Positions 54,223 to 62,925 of a DNA stretch of 64,000 bases are shown in pieces. Source of the DNA: an alpha proteobacterium BAL199 (lineage in GTDB: Bacteria > Pseudomonadota > Alphaproteobacteria > Thalassobaculales > Thalassobaculaceae). The notes beneath the pieces were generated by a model, which made no database searches, was not told where the DNA came from, and saw only the letters and a list, made by a program, of their open reading frames with translations. Where the stretch lies: NCBI GenBank assembly GCA_000171835.1, contig ABHC01000006.1, forward strand, positions 124,001-188,000, written 5' to 3'. The translations under genes were made by a program, and so were the position numbers. Numbering within the stretch: position 1 is the first letter of the stretch; every line of letters starts with the position of its first letter.

Positions 54223-54429
54223 GATCGACGTCCTTGCGTCGTACGGTTGTATTGACTGACGATATCCTTAGTGCGCACCGATTGCAGTAGCTTCGTGCAT
54301 GGTGACGGCAACCGGGGTGCGGCGTAACGCCCGGTTGCGGTTCGGACACGCGATTGTTACCGGCACTTCCGACAGCCAGCGGTGACAGTTTGCCGAACTT
54401 GGTGGCTGACGCCGCGCAGGAGCACGACC

Positions 54430-55698
54430 ATGGCACACTCCGCCCGACCGGTGATGGCGGCCTCGACGGCGGCGGCTACGCCGGTCGACCACTATCGGTT
54501 CTTCGCCGACGCTCTCGATAGCTTGCGGGCGGACGGCAACTACCGGGTGTTCGCGGACCTGGAGCGTCGCGCCGGGTCGTTTCCACGCGCCGATCACCAT
54601 GACGGCGCAGTATCGGAAGTGACGGTTTGGTGTTCGAACGACTATCTCGGCATGGGACAGCATCCAAAGGTGCTGCGATCCGTGCAGGACGCGTTGGCGA
54701 AGTCAGGGGCCGGGGCCGGCGGCACCCGCAACATTGCCGGCACCAACCACAATCACGTGCTGTTGGAGGCGTCGCTCGCCGACCTGCATCGCAAGCCGGC
54801 GGCGCTGCTGTTCTCGTCGGGCTACGTCGCGAACATGGCGGCATTGGCGACCCTGGCAGCGCGGCTACCGAACTGCGTGGTGTTTTCCGACGCCGCCAAC
54901 CACGCATCGATGATCGAGGGCATCCGCCACTCCCGGGCTGACAAGGTGATCTTCCGTCACAATGATCCGGCTGATCTGGATCGGCGGCTTTCAGAGGTCG
55001 CGCCGGATCGAGCGAAGCTGGTGGCGTTCGAGAGCGTGTACTCGATGGACGGTGACATCGCGCCGATCGCCGAGCTGTGCGACGTCGCCGAGCGTCACGG
55101 AGCGCTGACGTATCTGGATGAGGTGCACGCGGTCGGATTGTATGGACCACGCGGCGGCGGTGTCGCCGAACGCGACGGTGTGGCCGACCGCCTCGACGTC
55201 ATCCAGGGTACACTCGGGAAGGCGTTCGGCAGCTTCGGTGGGTACATCGCCGGAAGCCGCGACCTCGTCGATTTCGTGAGGTCCTTCGCTTCCGGATTCA
55301 TCTTCACGACCGCCTTGCCACCACATGTCGCCGCCGGTGCCCGGGCCGCCATCGAACACCTGAAGTCGTCCCGGATCGAACGGGAACGCCACCAGGAACG
55401 TGCCGCGACGGTCAAATGCCGTCTGGCCGAGGCCGGGCTGCCGGTGATGGACAACCCGAGCCATATCGTTCCGGTGCTGGTCGGCGACGCCGGTTTGTGC
55501 CGGCTGGCCAGCGACCGGTTGCTGACCGAGCACGCGATCTACGTGCAGCCAATCAACTATCCGACCGTACCGCGCGGCACCGAGCGGCTGCGGATCACGC
55601 CGACCCCTCTGCACGATGACGATGCGATCGATCGTCTGGTGATGGCGCTGGACGAGGTGTGGCGAAGGCTGGATCTTCCCAGGCGGCCGAACGGCTGA
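54430..55698 (+). CDS. hemA: 5-aminolevulinate synthase
   Basis: 422 residues, PLP alpha-oxoamine synthase family. [14 protein letters not shown] (68-81), [12 protein letters not shown] (about 96-107) and [12 protein letters not shown] with PLP Lys264 are hallmark ALAS motifs. It condenses glycine with succinyl-CoA to 5-aminolevulinate, the first step of tetrapyrrole synthesis in alphaproteobacteria. Length and motifs separate it from KBL and BioF. ATG 54430 gives the family N-terminus ([21 protein letters not shown]). It is convergent with the lrp-like gene, 4 bases apart. Confidence 0.95.
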   Translation: MAHSARPVMAASTAAATPVDHYRFFADALDSLRADGNYRVFADLERRAGSFPRADHHDGAVSEVTVWCSNDYLGMGQHPKVLRSVQDALAKSGAGAGGTRNIAGTNHNHVLLEASLADLHRKPAALLFSSGYVANMAALATLAARLPNCVVFSDAANHASMIEGIRHSRADKVIFRHNDPADLDRRLSEVAPDRAKLVAFESVYSMDGDIAPIAELCDVAERHGALTYLDEVHAVGLYGPRGGGVAERDGVADRLDVIQGTLGKAFGSFGGYIAGSRDLVDFVRSFASGFIFTTALPPHVAAGARAAIEHLKSSRIERERHQERAATVKCRLAEAGLPVMDNPSHIVPVLVGDAGLCRLASDRLLTEHAIYVQPINYPTVPRGTERLRITPTPLHDDDAIDRLVMALDEVWRRLDLPRRPNG

Positions 55699-55702
55699 TC
55701 CG

Positions 55703-56161
55703 CTACACGTAAGTGAGTGGCAAAGCAGTGGTCAACTTGATCTCCTCCATCGCGAAGTTCGAGCTGACATCCATCATCGGAACGCTGCCGATCAACTGCT
55801 TGTAGATGGCGTCGTAGCTGGTGATGTCGGGGACGACGACCTTGAGGACGTAGTCGATGTCACCGCTCATCCGGTAGACCTCGACGATCTCGGGGATGTC
55901 GGCGATCGCGCGCGCGAACAGTTCGAGCCACTCCAGATCGTGTCGGTTGGTTCGGATCCGCACGAACACGGTCACCCCGAGGTTGATCTTGGCGGCGTCC
56001 AGCAAAGCGACGCGGGCGCGGATCACACCGGCCTTCTCCAGATTCTGGATCCGCCGCCAGCAGGGCGTCGTCGACAGACTGACCTGCTCGGCAATGTCAG
56101 CCAGCGCCAAGTCTGCGTTAGCCTGCAGAAGGGTCAGGATTTTTCGATCGAGGTCGTCCAT
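55703..56161 (-). CDS. Lrp/AsnC-family transcriptional regulator
   Basis: 152 residues. The N-terminal helix-turn-helix is ILTLLQANADLALADIAEQVSLS with TPCWRRIQNLEKAGVI. The C-terminal RAM domain follows (VFVRIRTNRHDLEWLE, VVEVYRMSGDIDYVLKV-like). It is likely a global or local regulator responding to an amino acid. The start codon at 56161 has no ribosome site, and a TAGAAT box ends 8 bases before the A of ATG. This suggests a leaderless transcript controlled by the adjacent palindrome. Confidence 0.94.
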   Translation of the reverse strand: MDDLDRKILTLLQANADLALADIAEQVSLSTTPCWRRIQNLEKAGVIRARVALLDAAKINLGVTVFVRIRTNRHDLEWLELFARAIADIPEIVEVYRMSGDIDYVLKVVVPDITSYDAIYKQLIGSVPMMDVSSNFAMEEIKLTTALPLTYV

Positions 56162-56175
56162 AGAATATTATTCTA
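56161..56175. promoter_or_regulatory. Perfect Lrp-type operator at the lrp start
   Basis: TAGAATATTATTCTA is a 7-base perfect inverted repeat around one T. It fits the published E. coli Lrp consensus YAGHAWATTWTDCTR at every position. It shares its first base with the lrp start codon and, on the minus strand, contains the candidate -10 box TAGAAT. Binding here would block the gene's own transcription, so autorepression is the natural reading. It could also act on the plus-strand gene at 56279. Confidence 0.75.
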
Positions 56176-56278
56176 CAGACAGTGCTAAAATATGGAAAGA
56201 TCGCAAACTCTTTTCGCGGAATCGCCGGTATTCTGACCATCACAATGAAGGCGTGACGCGATTTGGGAGGATCGAGAT

Positions 56279-56524
56279 ATGGCTGGCCTGTTCACCGAGC
56301 ATCCGCAATCGGTTGGCGAAAGCTATCCCGAGCATATGGGCGTGGCGTTCAGCTTTGGTGGGCGCATGGTGCTGGCGGGCCTTGCCTGTCTGGTGCACGG
56401 CCTGTTGCCGTTCCTGTTCGTGAAGACCGGCAGCCGGACGATCACCGTTCTGCACGATCGGATGGTAGCCAATCGCGGTCACAAGCGGGCGGACGACCAC
56501 GCCGGCGAGCGCGCCGCCGCCTGA
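56279..56524 (+). CDS. DUF6356 family membrane protein
   Basis: 81 residues. It begins MAGLFTEHPQSVGESYPEHM, followed by one hydrophobic segment (about 27-49, FGGRMVLAGLACLVHGLLPFLF), and ends in a basic-acidic tail. FTEHP.SVGE.Y.EH is the recognisable DUF6356 start. No function is known for the family; a small inner-membrane protein is expected. GGAGG lies 8 bases upstream. It is divergent from the lrp gene and may share its operator region. Confidence 0.8.
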   Translation: MAGLFTEHPQSVGESYPEHMGVAFSFGGRMVLAGLACLVHGLLPFLFVKTGSRTITVLHDRMVANRGHKRADDHAGERAAA

Positions 56525-56528
56525 TCGA

Positions 56529-56879
56529 TCAATCGCTGAAGATCGATAGATCCAGCGGATAGGACTTTCCCAGAAACATCACATGGGCTGAGTGGTCGGC
56601 ACGACCGTTGCCGGTGTTCGGATGGACGAACACGTCCAACTCGCCGCGATTCAAGGCCAGCCACGGCACAATCTCGGTGAAGGCTGCCGGGGCAAACGAG
56701 ATCTGATAGCTCCACATCGGATGCGGGCCGACTGGCCGCTCGTGAAACCGCCCCATCTCCACATTGCGAAAGCTCGCCGTGACGCGGTCGTACAATGCGC
56801 GAGCCGGTTCGCGCGTATCGGCGCTGAAGTAGACGTGCGCGTGCCAACTCTCGATGGCGTCGGTCGATTGGTCAGGCAT
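56529..56879 (-). CDS. DOPA 4,5-dioxygenase family protein
   Basis: 116 residues with a strong GAGGAGG ribosome site. WHAHVYF (His13 and His15), GPHPMWSYQISF and DVFVHPNTG carry the histidines conserved in the small ferredoxin-like DOPA 4,5-dioxygenase family. The plant and fungal enzymes cleave catechols in betalain synthesis. Bacterial members are uncharacterised for the most part, so the reaction here is not known. It is convergent with the DUF6356 gene, 4 bases apart. Confidence 0.88.
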   Translation of the reverse strand: MPDQSTDAIESWHAHVYFSADTREPARALYDRVTASFRNVEMGRFHERPVGPHPMWSYQISFAPAAFTEIVPWLALNRGELDVFVHPNTGNGRADHSAHVMFLGKSYPLDLSIFSD

Positions 56880-57094
56880 GGAAACCTCCTCGGACCAGTA
56901 TAGCGTCCCGTGTCAGCATGTCGGGGTCAAATTCATGAAATCCGAGTCGCGGCTAGCGCGAAATTAACCCCGATCAATCCCCCTAATCGCTGTGCCGATT
57001 CGCATGCGCTCCGTCGTGAGCGGCCTCAGTGCAGCCTAAGGTTACAGCGGAGCCGGATGTCCCGGTACCCCATGTGACTTCTGGAGAGGGGGCC

Positions 57095-57889
57095 ATGACA
57101 GAAACACCCTTGCTCGCTTCCATTGGGCCGATCCACGGCGATGTGCTTGATCGCCGGGCGGCACTGGAAACTGTGTTCCCCTTGTTCGATCAGGACTTCC
57201 ATGCCGCCGGGTTGGATCTGCAGGTCACCTGCGACCTTGAACACTTCAATGGTCTGGTCCGGTCGGTTGGCAAGTTCGTGCCGAATGCCTTTGACCCGAA
57301 GGTCAAACCGTTTCGACCCGGCGATGCCATCGGTTTCGTGGTCCGGGACGCCGCGGGCATCGTCGCGACCTACGCGGTTCGGCTGTATCGTTTCGGTGTC
57401 ACCACCTTGGCCGACCACCTCACAACGCTCAGCCTGTTCTACGCCAATCCCGTGGAGCAGATGGCCCGTGGCGAGCGGTTGCTCATCGAGGGCGAGGCCG
57501 ACCGGTACGCTTCGACGATTGACGATACTGTGGTCTGGGTCGGTGCGATGTGGGTTCGCCCGGACTACCGAGGCCGGGTGTCGAACCTTCCGACGGTCCT
57601 GGGTGTGCTGGGCGGCAGCGTCATCCACGCCAGATGGGGGCGTCAGACCACGGTCAGCATTGTGGAGCGCGGCATCGTCGACCACGGTGTCGTCAAGCAG
57701 CGGTACCGTTCGCAATACGTGCTGGACCGGATACGCTGGATCCGCCCGCACATTCCGGATCGAACCGAGATGTTCCTGATCGCTAAGGAGTCGGCGGTGA
57801 CGTTTGCGCAGATCGACGAATTGATCGGTGGAGGCACCCGGTTGAGGGTCAACGAGATCGGAGCAGCCGCTGCAAAAGCACGCGCCTAA
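57095..57889 (+). CDS. Hypothetical protein, possible GNAT-like fold
   Basis: 264 residues from ATG 57095 with GGAGAGGGG upstream. A GTG 22 codons earlier is an alternative. No family is recognised with confidence. FVVRDAAGIVATYAVRLYRF and VWVGAMWVRPDYRGRVSNL look like the beta4 strand and the RxxG/A-type CoA loop of a GNAT acetyltransferase, but the usual Q/RxxGxG/A is incomplete. No membrane or signal segment. It overlaps the end of the convergent gene at 57886 by four bases. Confidence 0.6.
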   Translation: MTETPLLASIGPIHGDVLDRRAALETVFPLFDQDFHAAGLDLQVTCDLEHFNGLVRSVGKFVPNAFDPKVKPFRPGDAIGFVVRDAAGIVATYAVRLYRFGVTTLADHLTTLSLFYANPVEQMARGERLLIEGEADRYASTIDDTVVWVGAMWVRPDYRGRVSNLPTVLGVLGGSVIHARWGRQTTVSIVERGIVDHGVVKQRYRSQYVLDRIRWIRPHIPDRTEMFLIAKESAVTFAQIDELIGGGTRLRVNEIGAAAAKARA

Positions 57890-58671
57890 GCCGCGTCATC
57901 CTCGCGCCAGTCGGGGGATAGGATCATCAGCACGCCGTGCGGCGTCTGCGTTCGGTCATCCTCCGGACGCCATACCGGGAGGCTGATGCGGTACCACGCG
58001 AAGTTGCGAAGCCCCTCGGTGGCGAGTACCGGCCCCTTGCAACGTTCCAGCCGCGGAGTTCGGGACCGCAGAACGAGTTCTCCGGCACGCGTCACGGAGG
58101 TTGCCAGCAGTGGGTCGGGGACGATGTCGCGAACCGTCTCCCCGATGAACCGGTCCCAGACGTTACGGTCCCATGGACCTGTTGGCGAACTGCGGTAACG
58201 ATCGAAGCGGAAGGTCGATTCCGTCGGCACCATGACCTTGACGCTTCGGTCCGGGCAGTCGCGACCAATGGCCGTATCCAATTCATCGGTCAACAGGCCG
58301 GCGGTACTGCGCCACGCTTCGGCCACGGCCCGAACCTGCGGGTCGCCCAGCGTCCAGATCCGATCGATCGAATAGGGGATTTGGTGCAGCACGGCTGCCG
58401 GATCGCCGGTGCTGGCCCGGGCGCAGGCATAACGCACGAAGGTCACCAGGGACTCTACCTCGGACGAGGTTTGCTGCTGCCAGTTCTCCCCGTCATAGAC
58501 TTCGATCCGCAGCAATTGATGGCTGTCGAACCGCGCGTGGCGCCTGAGGGCGGCAATCAAAGCTTCGATCGTCAGGTCACGAGCGGATCGTGCGTCGAAG
58601 CTGAATTCAGAGTATCGGGAGATCTGGACGATCCGCACCCACCCGAGTGTATGCAGTGCATAAGCGGACAC
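57886..58671 (-). CDS. Conserved-looking hypothetical protein
   Basis: 261 residues from GTG 58671. No family recognised. The N-terminal part YALHTLGWVRIVQISRYSEFSFD and RFDSHQLLRIEVYDGENWQ suggest a mixed alpha-beta fold. Upstream of the GTG the same frame stays open for 19 further codons (WIDGTGTVVDLKARLG and on) to a TAA with no ATG, GTG or TTG. Either these are non-coding or the true start is unusual or lost. Convergent four-base overlap with the preceding gene. Confidence 0.6.
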   Translation of the reverse strand: MSAYALHTLGWVRIVQISRYSEFSFDARSARDLTIEALIAALRRHARFDSHQLLRIEVYDGENWQQQTSSEVESLVTFVRYACARASTGDPAAVLHQIPYSIDRIWTLGDPQVRAVAEAWRSTAGLLTDELDTAIGRDCPDRSVKVMVPTESTFRFDRYRSSPTGPWDRNVWDRFIGETVRDIVPDPLLATSVTRAGELVLRSRTPRLERCKGPVLATEGLRNFAWYRISLPVWRPEDDRTQTPHGVLMILSPDWREDDAA

Positions 58672-58953
58672 GTCGTCGCCGAGGCGACCAAGCCGGGCCT
58701 TCAGGTCGACGACCGTCCCCGTGCCGTCGATCCACTGAGATTATATGGCAGCGAGCGGCTGCATATCCGACATCCACCTGTTCCACGTAGTATCATTATG
58801 AACATGTCATGTTCCGAGCTTTGCTCCAAGAGTATGTTTAATAACAACGATTCAGAGAGTACTTCTACCACCGCTTGCGGTGCGCGCCGGTTCGCGAGAC
58901 ACTGTTGAAGGACTGCGGGCCACCTTGATCCGCAACAGGGAGACAGCCGCCGT
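58672..58953. other. Intergenic region with palindrome, no intact gene
   Basis: About 280 bases, locally AT-rich. GAACATGTCATGTTC at 58800-58814 is a perfect 7-base inverted repeat around one T. Stretches TTATATGG and GTTTAATAACAACG could serve promoters. It separates the hypothetical gene at 57886-58671 from the frameshifted gene at 58954. Confidence 0.5.
58800..58814. promoter_or_regulatory. Candidate operator palindrome
   Basis: GAACATG-T-CATGTTC, perfect dyad, in the divergent gap between 58671 (minus) and 58954 (plus). It differs from the alphaproteobacterial LexA box, which is a direct repeat. Confidence 0.4.
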
Positions 58954-59575
58954 ATGGGAGATATCCTGTTGCTTGCCGGCCCGGCCACCAGACCGGCCGA
59001 ACTGCTGGAGTATCTCGGGGCGTCATCCCGAGATTGCGGTGGTTTCGGCGGCAGAAATAGGCCAACACCTGTTCCAGGCGGCCCGGACCAAAATCCGGAG
59101 GAGCAGAGCGAACGTCGACGGGGCGAGTACGCTTGATCTAGTCAGTTTGGGCCGAGCCGAAGGGGCCGCAGAACTGGGCCGGTTGTTTGCCAGCGTCCGG
59201 GCCGCATCCGGTGCCCGCGTGGTGATCCTCCACGATCCGTCCGGCCCATTGTTTCCATTCCAGGATCCGCCGCCGGTATCGCTATTGGTGCTGGTCCGTA
59301 ATGCTGAAGCCGCTGCCGCGGCGATCGGCGCGATCGGTATCGAGCGGGTGATCGCGGCCGCGCGCGACGCATTGACCGCCTTTCAGGCTCGGGTCGGCGG
59401 TTTCGGGGTGCCGCTGGAGCGGATCATTACGGTTGAAGAAGATCGCCTGGAAGCCGATCCGGCAGCCGGGCTGGCAGAAATCTGTCAGACGTTGGGCGTG
59501 GCGTCGGATGCAGCCTCGGTATCGGCGATGCGCGAGCCGCCACGGGTCGACGTCCGCTTCGAACGCGGTCCATAA
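58954..59575 (+). pseudogene. Sulfotransferase-like gene with a frameshift
   Basis: Reading from ATG 58954 gives MGDILLLAGPATRPAELLEYLG, then loses sense. From 59021 the next frame continues RHPEIAVVSAAEIGQHLF through to 59575. Dropping one G from the GGGG run at 59017-59020 joins them into 206 continuous residues. The C-terminal part (SLLVLVRNAEAAA, then EEDRLEADPAAGLAEICQTLGV) resembles the end of sulfotransferase-like proteins. The PAPS 5'-loop is not clear, so the family call is weak. It could be a true pseudogene, a sequencing error or programmed slippage. Confidence 0.65.
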
Positions 59576-59608
59576 TCCCGAACCGCTGGATAGGTGAGGG
59601 AGATCGGT

Positions 59609-60550
59609 ATGGCGCATCATCGTCTGGGCGCCGGTCCTGATACGGTTCATTGGGGCTGGTTTGATGCGGAGTTGAAACCGGCACTGACGGTGGACAGCGG
59701 AGATCGGATCACCGTTGAGACGGTATCGGGTGGGCCGGCCAATCTGCCCGGAGACGGCTTCCACGTGCCTCCGGAACTTTTTGCAATCCACGAACACGCT
59801 CCACGCAAGCTGCCTGGACATATCCTGACCGGGCCAATTGCCGTGCGCGGCGCGGTGCCAGGGGACGTGCTGGAAATTCGTATCCTGGACATCAAGCTGC
59901 GACAGGACTGGGGCTACACGTTTGTGCGGCCATTGGCGGGGGCGCTACCGAACGATTTCCCGACCGGCGAGCAGATGATCATCGCGCTCGACCGGGAACG
60001 CAATGTCGGCCGACTACCCTGGGGCGCCGAACTGCCGCTGCGGCCGTTCTTCGGCGTCATGGGGGTTGCCCCACCCCCTGGCTGGGGCACGATTTCAACC
60101 ATTCAGCCACGCGCCCACGGTGGCAATCTCGACAACAAGGAACTGATCCCCGGAGCCACGCTGTACCTGCCGGTGTTTGCCGATGGTGCCAAGCTGTCGC
60201 TTGGGGACGGCCATGGGGTACAGGGCGATGGCGAGGTCTGCGTCACCGCGATCGAGACGGCGCTCGAGGGCACCGTTGAGGTCATCCTGCGTAAGGATTT
60301 GGGCTGGACCTATCCGCGGGCGGAGACGCCGACGCACCGGATCAGCATGGGCATGGATCCCGACCTCGACGATGCGGCCAGCCACGCGCTGCGCCAGATG
60401 ATTGACTGGGTGACCGCGACGTCGAACCTGTCGCGCCACCAGGCGTTCATGCTGATGAGCCTCGCCGCCGACGTGCGGGTCACCCAACTGGTGAACGAGC
60501 ACAAGGGTATTCACGTCATGCTGCCGAAATCAGTTCTCAGCAGCGGGTAA
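59609..60550 (+). CDS. Acetamidase/formamidase family protein
   Basis: 313 residues from ATG 59609 (AGGGAG upstream; GTG 59594 is an alternative). The N-terminus HHRLGAGPDTVHWGWFDAELKPALTV and the middle TGPIAVRGAVPGDVLEIRILDI are the family's opening beta region. The motif QGDGEVCVTAIET and the N-terminal HEH region fit zinc-dependent FmdA-type formamidases. Members hydrolyse formamide or acetamide to ammonia and acid. It is 33 bases after the frameshifted gene. The substrate is unproven. Confidence 0.9.
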   Translation: MAHHRLGAGPDTVHWGWFDAELKPALTVDSGDRITVETVSGGPANLPGDGFHVPPELFAIHEHAPRKLPGHILTGPIAVRGAVPGDVLEIRILDIKLRQDWGYTFVRPLAGALPNDFPTGEQMIIALDRERNVGRLPWGAELPLRPFFGVMGVAPPPGWGTISTIQPRAHGGNLDNKELIPGATLYLPVFADGAKLSLGDGHGVQGDGEVCVTAIETALEGTVEVILRKDLGWTYPRAETPTHRISMGMDPDLDDAASHALRQMIDWVTATSNLSRHQAFMLMSLAADVRVTQLVNEHKGIHVMLPKSVLSSG

Positions 60551-60572
60551 GCATCGTTCAGAACAGCGCGGC

Positions 60573-61223
60573 CTACGCCCCGCGCCGAGAGGCGAGCCGG
60601 AAGGTTCGTGCCAATGCCTCAAGCCGGAACGGCGTGTCGAAGCTGTTGTGGACGATGGCGCACAGATCGACCTCGGCATCACATCGGTCGACCACGCGCG
60701 CTAGATCGGCATCGACAATGGTCTGACCGTCTCGACCGTGCTTGGCGAGCACGAAGCCGAAATCCACGTCCGGCCCGATGACGTCCTCGTACTCGGCGCC
60801 ATCGGCCGACGCCATCTCCGGTATCGCGATTGTCTCGTTCATGCCGCCTAGCACGACGTTCCAGGCGCACCCCTTGACGCCGTAACCACCCATCTCCTGG
60901 TTACGACCGTCGAATTCGGACACTGCGTCATGAAACGCGCCGAGCAGGAGGGCCCGCGCCTTGTCACCTCTCTCCAGCGTCGAGAAAATGATCTCATCGC
61001 CGAGCGTTTTCCAGACTCGGTACTGGGGAACCTGCATCTCTTCGGCGAACCGTAGCGCCACTTTGCCGACCAGGATCAGCGGGAAGGTTTCAAACAGGTC
61101 GCGGAACAGCGGCAGCCAGGATTCCTGGCGGCGGATGTAGGCCGTCTTCAATTGCTTTGACCGCACCATGTCCACCGACAGGAACATAACGCTTGGCGTG
61201 TCGCTGATGGCAGATCCGATCAT
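60573..61223 (-). CDS. Orphan class III nucleotidyl cyclase-like protein
   Basis: 216 residues. VMFLSVDMVRSKQLK (Asp18) and YRVWKTLGDEIIFSTL (Asp76) look like the two metal-binding aspartate motifs of class III adenylate/guanylate cyclases (F.D..., then K.GDE). The intervening and later secondary structure (VKGCAWNVVLGG, EDVIGPDVDFGFVLAKHG) fits the catalytic core. No sensor, HAMP or membrane segment is present. A divergent or degenerate cyclase, or a nucleotide-binding scaffold, is possible. It stands alone between the formamidase-like and Opp genes. Confidence 0.6.
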   Translation of the reverse strand: MIGSAISDTPSVMFLSVDMVRSKQLKTAYIRRQESWLPLFRDLFETFPLILVGKVALRFAEEMQVPQYRVWKTLGDEIIFSTLERGDKARALLLGAFHDAVSEFDGRNQEMGGYGVKGCAWNVVLGGMNETIAIPEMASADGAEYEDVIGPDVDFGFVLAKHGRDGQTIVDADLARVVDRCDAEVDLCAIVHNSFDTPFRLEALARTFRLASRRGA

Positions 61224-61274
61224 CCGCCGATAATTTCACCGGTCGCCTGGATTGTCACTGCCGACACCCTGCTT

Positions 61275-62900
61275 CTATGCCGCTGCGCCGCCGAACGCGA
61301 ATCCGCGGCCCGGGGCGGCGGCGAACAGCGACCGGGTGTAGTCGTGCTGCGGGTCCCCAAAGACCTCGGCCGCCGTTCCGTACTCCACCACTTCGCCACG
61401 ATGCATCACGGCCACCGTATCGCAGACCTGGGCGGCGACACGCAGGTCGTGGGTGATGAAGAGCATGGCGAGGTCGAGGCGCTGGCGGATGTCATCCAAC
61501 AGATCCAACACCTGAGCCTGGACCGACACGTCCAGGGCGGAGACCGCTTCGTCGGCGATCAGCAGGTCGGGACCCATGGCGAGCGCTCGGGCGATGCAGA
61601 TGCGCTGACGCTGACCGCCGGAGAACTGGTGCGGGTAGCGGTCCAAGCTGCCGGGATCGAGGCGCACCAGGCTCATCAACTCCTGGGCGCGCTTCATCGC
61701 GTCCCTCTGGCTGGTGCCGTAGTTCATCGGACCTTCGATGATCGAGGCGCCGACGGTCCGCCTGGGATTCAGCGACCGGTACGGATCCTGGAACACGATC
61801 TGCACCCGCCGCCGCAGGTTGCGGAGCTGGAATGGCGATGCCTTGGCGATGTCGTCGCCGTCCAAGTAGACATGGCCGTCGCTCGGATTGATCAGGCGAG
61901 CGATGCACCGCGCCACCGTCGACTTACCGGAACCGGACTCACCGACAATCCCAAGGGTCTCGCCTCGGCGGATCTCGACGGTCACGGCGTTCGCAGCCCG
62001 TACCGGCCGGGCCTTCTGGAAGAATCCGCCGCCGCTGTAGGTCTTGGACAGATTGTCGGTGGAAAGGACCACCGGCGCGTCGATCTGGCGTGGCCGGACC
62101 CGCGGTGTGAAGCTGGGAACCGAGCCGATTAGCATCTTGGTGTAGGGGTGGGTCGGACGGCGCAGCACGTCGTCGGCCGTTCCCTCCTCGACCACCTTGC
62201 CCCATTGCATCACCGCCACCCGGTCGGCGATGTCGGCAACCACGCCAAAATCGTGGGTGATGAACAGCACGGCGGTGTCGTGGCTGGCCTGGATTTCCTT
62301 GATCAGCTTCAGGATCTGCGCCTGGGTCGTGACATCGAGTGCCGTGGTCGGTTCATCGGCGATCAGCAGCGCTGGTTCCAACACCAGGGCCATGGCGATC
62401 ATGATCCGCTGACGTTGGCCACCGGAAAGCTGGTGCGGATACGACGCCGCCATCCGCGGCGGATCGGGCAGTTGCACCTGCTCAAGAATGTTCAGGATCC
62501 GCTTCTGCCGCTCGTCAGCGTCAAAGTCGGTGTGGGTTGTCAGGACCTCTTCGATCTGCTGGCTGCAGGTCATGGTCGGATTCAGGGCCGTCATCGGCTC
62601 CTGGAAGATCATCGACATCCGGGCGCCCCGCAGGTCCCGCATGCGCGCTTCGTCGGCGCCGATCAGTTCCTCGCCTTCAAGCTTGATGGAACCGGCGATC
62701 GGCGCCATGTCCCGGCCGGGCAGCAGGCCCATCACCGAGAACGCGCTGACCGACTTGCCCGACCCGGACTCGCCGACCAGGCAGACGATCTCGCGGCGCC
62801 GGACGCTGATCGAGATGTCTTCGATGGCGTGTTCCCGGTCGGCCCCCTTGGGCAGCTTCACGGTCAGATTGGTGATTTCCAGAACCGGCCGGTCGGTCAT
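61275..62900 (-). CDS. Opp/Dpp ABC transporter ATPase, fused double-domain
   Basis: 541 residues with two ATPase domains, each with its own Walker A (GESGSGKSV in the first, GESGSGKST in the second). The signatures are LSGGQRQRIMIAMAL and FSGGQRQRICIARAL, and the Walker B motifs LLIADEPTTALD and LLIADEAVSALD. The linker carries the OppD/F-type C-terminal motif (HPYTKMLIGSVPSF). It powers a peptide/nickel-type importer. The ATG was chosen at 62900 with GGGAAG upstream. It is the last gene visible of a minus-strand operon. Confidence 0.95.
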   Translation of the reverse strand: MTDRPVLEITNLTVKLPKGADREHAIEDISISVRRREIVCLVGESGSGKSVSAFSVMGLLPGRDMAPIAGSIKLEGEELIGADEARMRDLRGARMSMIFQEPMTALNPTMTCSQQIEEVLTTHTDFDADERQKRILNILEQVQLPDPPRMAASYPHQLSGGQRQRIMIAMALVLEPALLIADEPTTALDVTTQAQILKLIKEIQASHDTAVLFITHDFGVVADIADRVAVMQWGKVVEEGTADDVLRRPTHPYTKMLIGSVPSFTPRVRPRQIDAPVVLSTDNLSKTYSGGGFFQKARPVRAANAVTVEIRRGETLGIVGESGSGKSTVARCIARLINPSDGHVYLDGDDIAKASPFQLRNLRRRVQIVFQDPYRSLNPRRTVGASIIEGPMNYGTSQRDAMKRAQELMSLVRLDPGSLDRYPHQFSGGQRQRICIARALAMGPDLLIADEAVSALDVSVQAQVLDLLDDIRQRLDLAMLFITHDLRVAAQVCDTVAVMHRGEVVEYGTAAEVFGDPQHDYTRSLFAAAPGRGFAFGGAAA

Positions 62901-62925
62901 TGCGGCGCTTCCCACCTGCTACCCC

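Noticed and set aside
58800-58814. Palindrome considered as a LexA box
   Set aside because: The alphaproteobacterial LexA box is a direct repeat GTTC-N7-GTTC; this is an inverted repeat.
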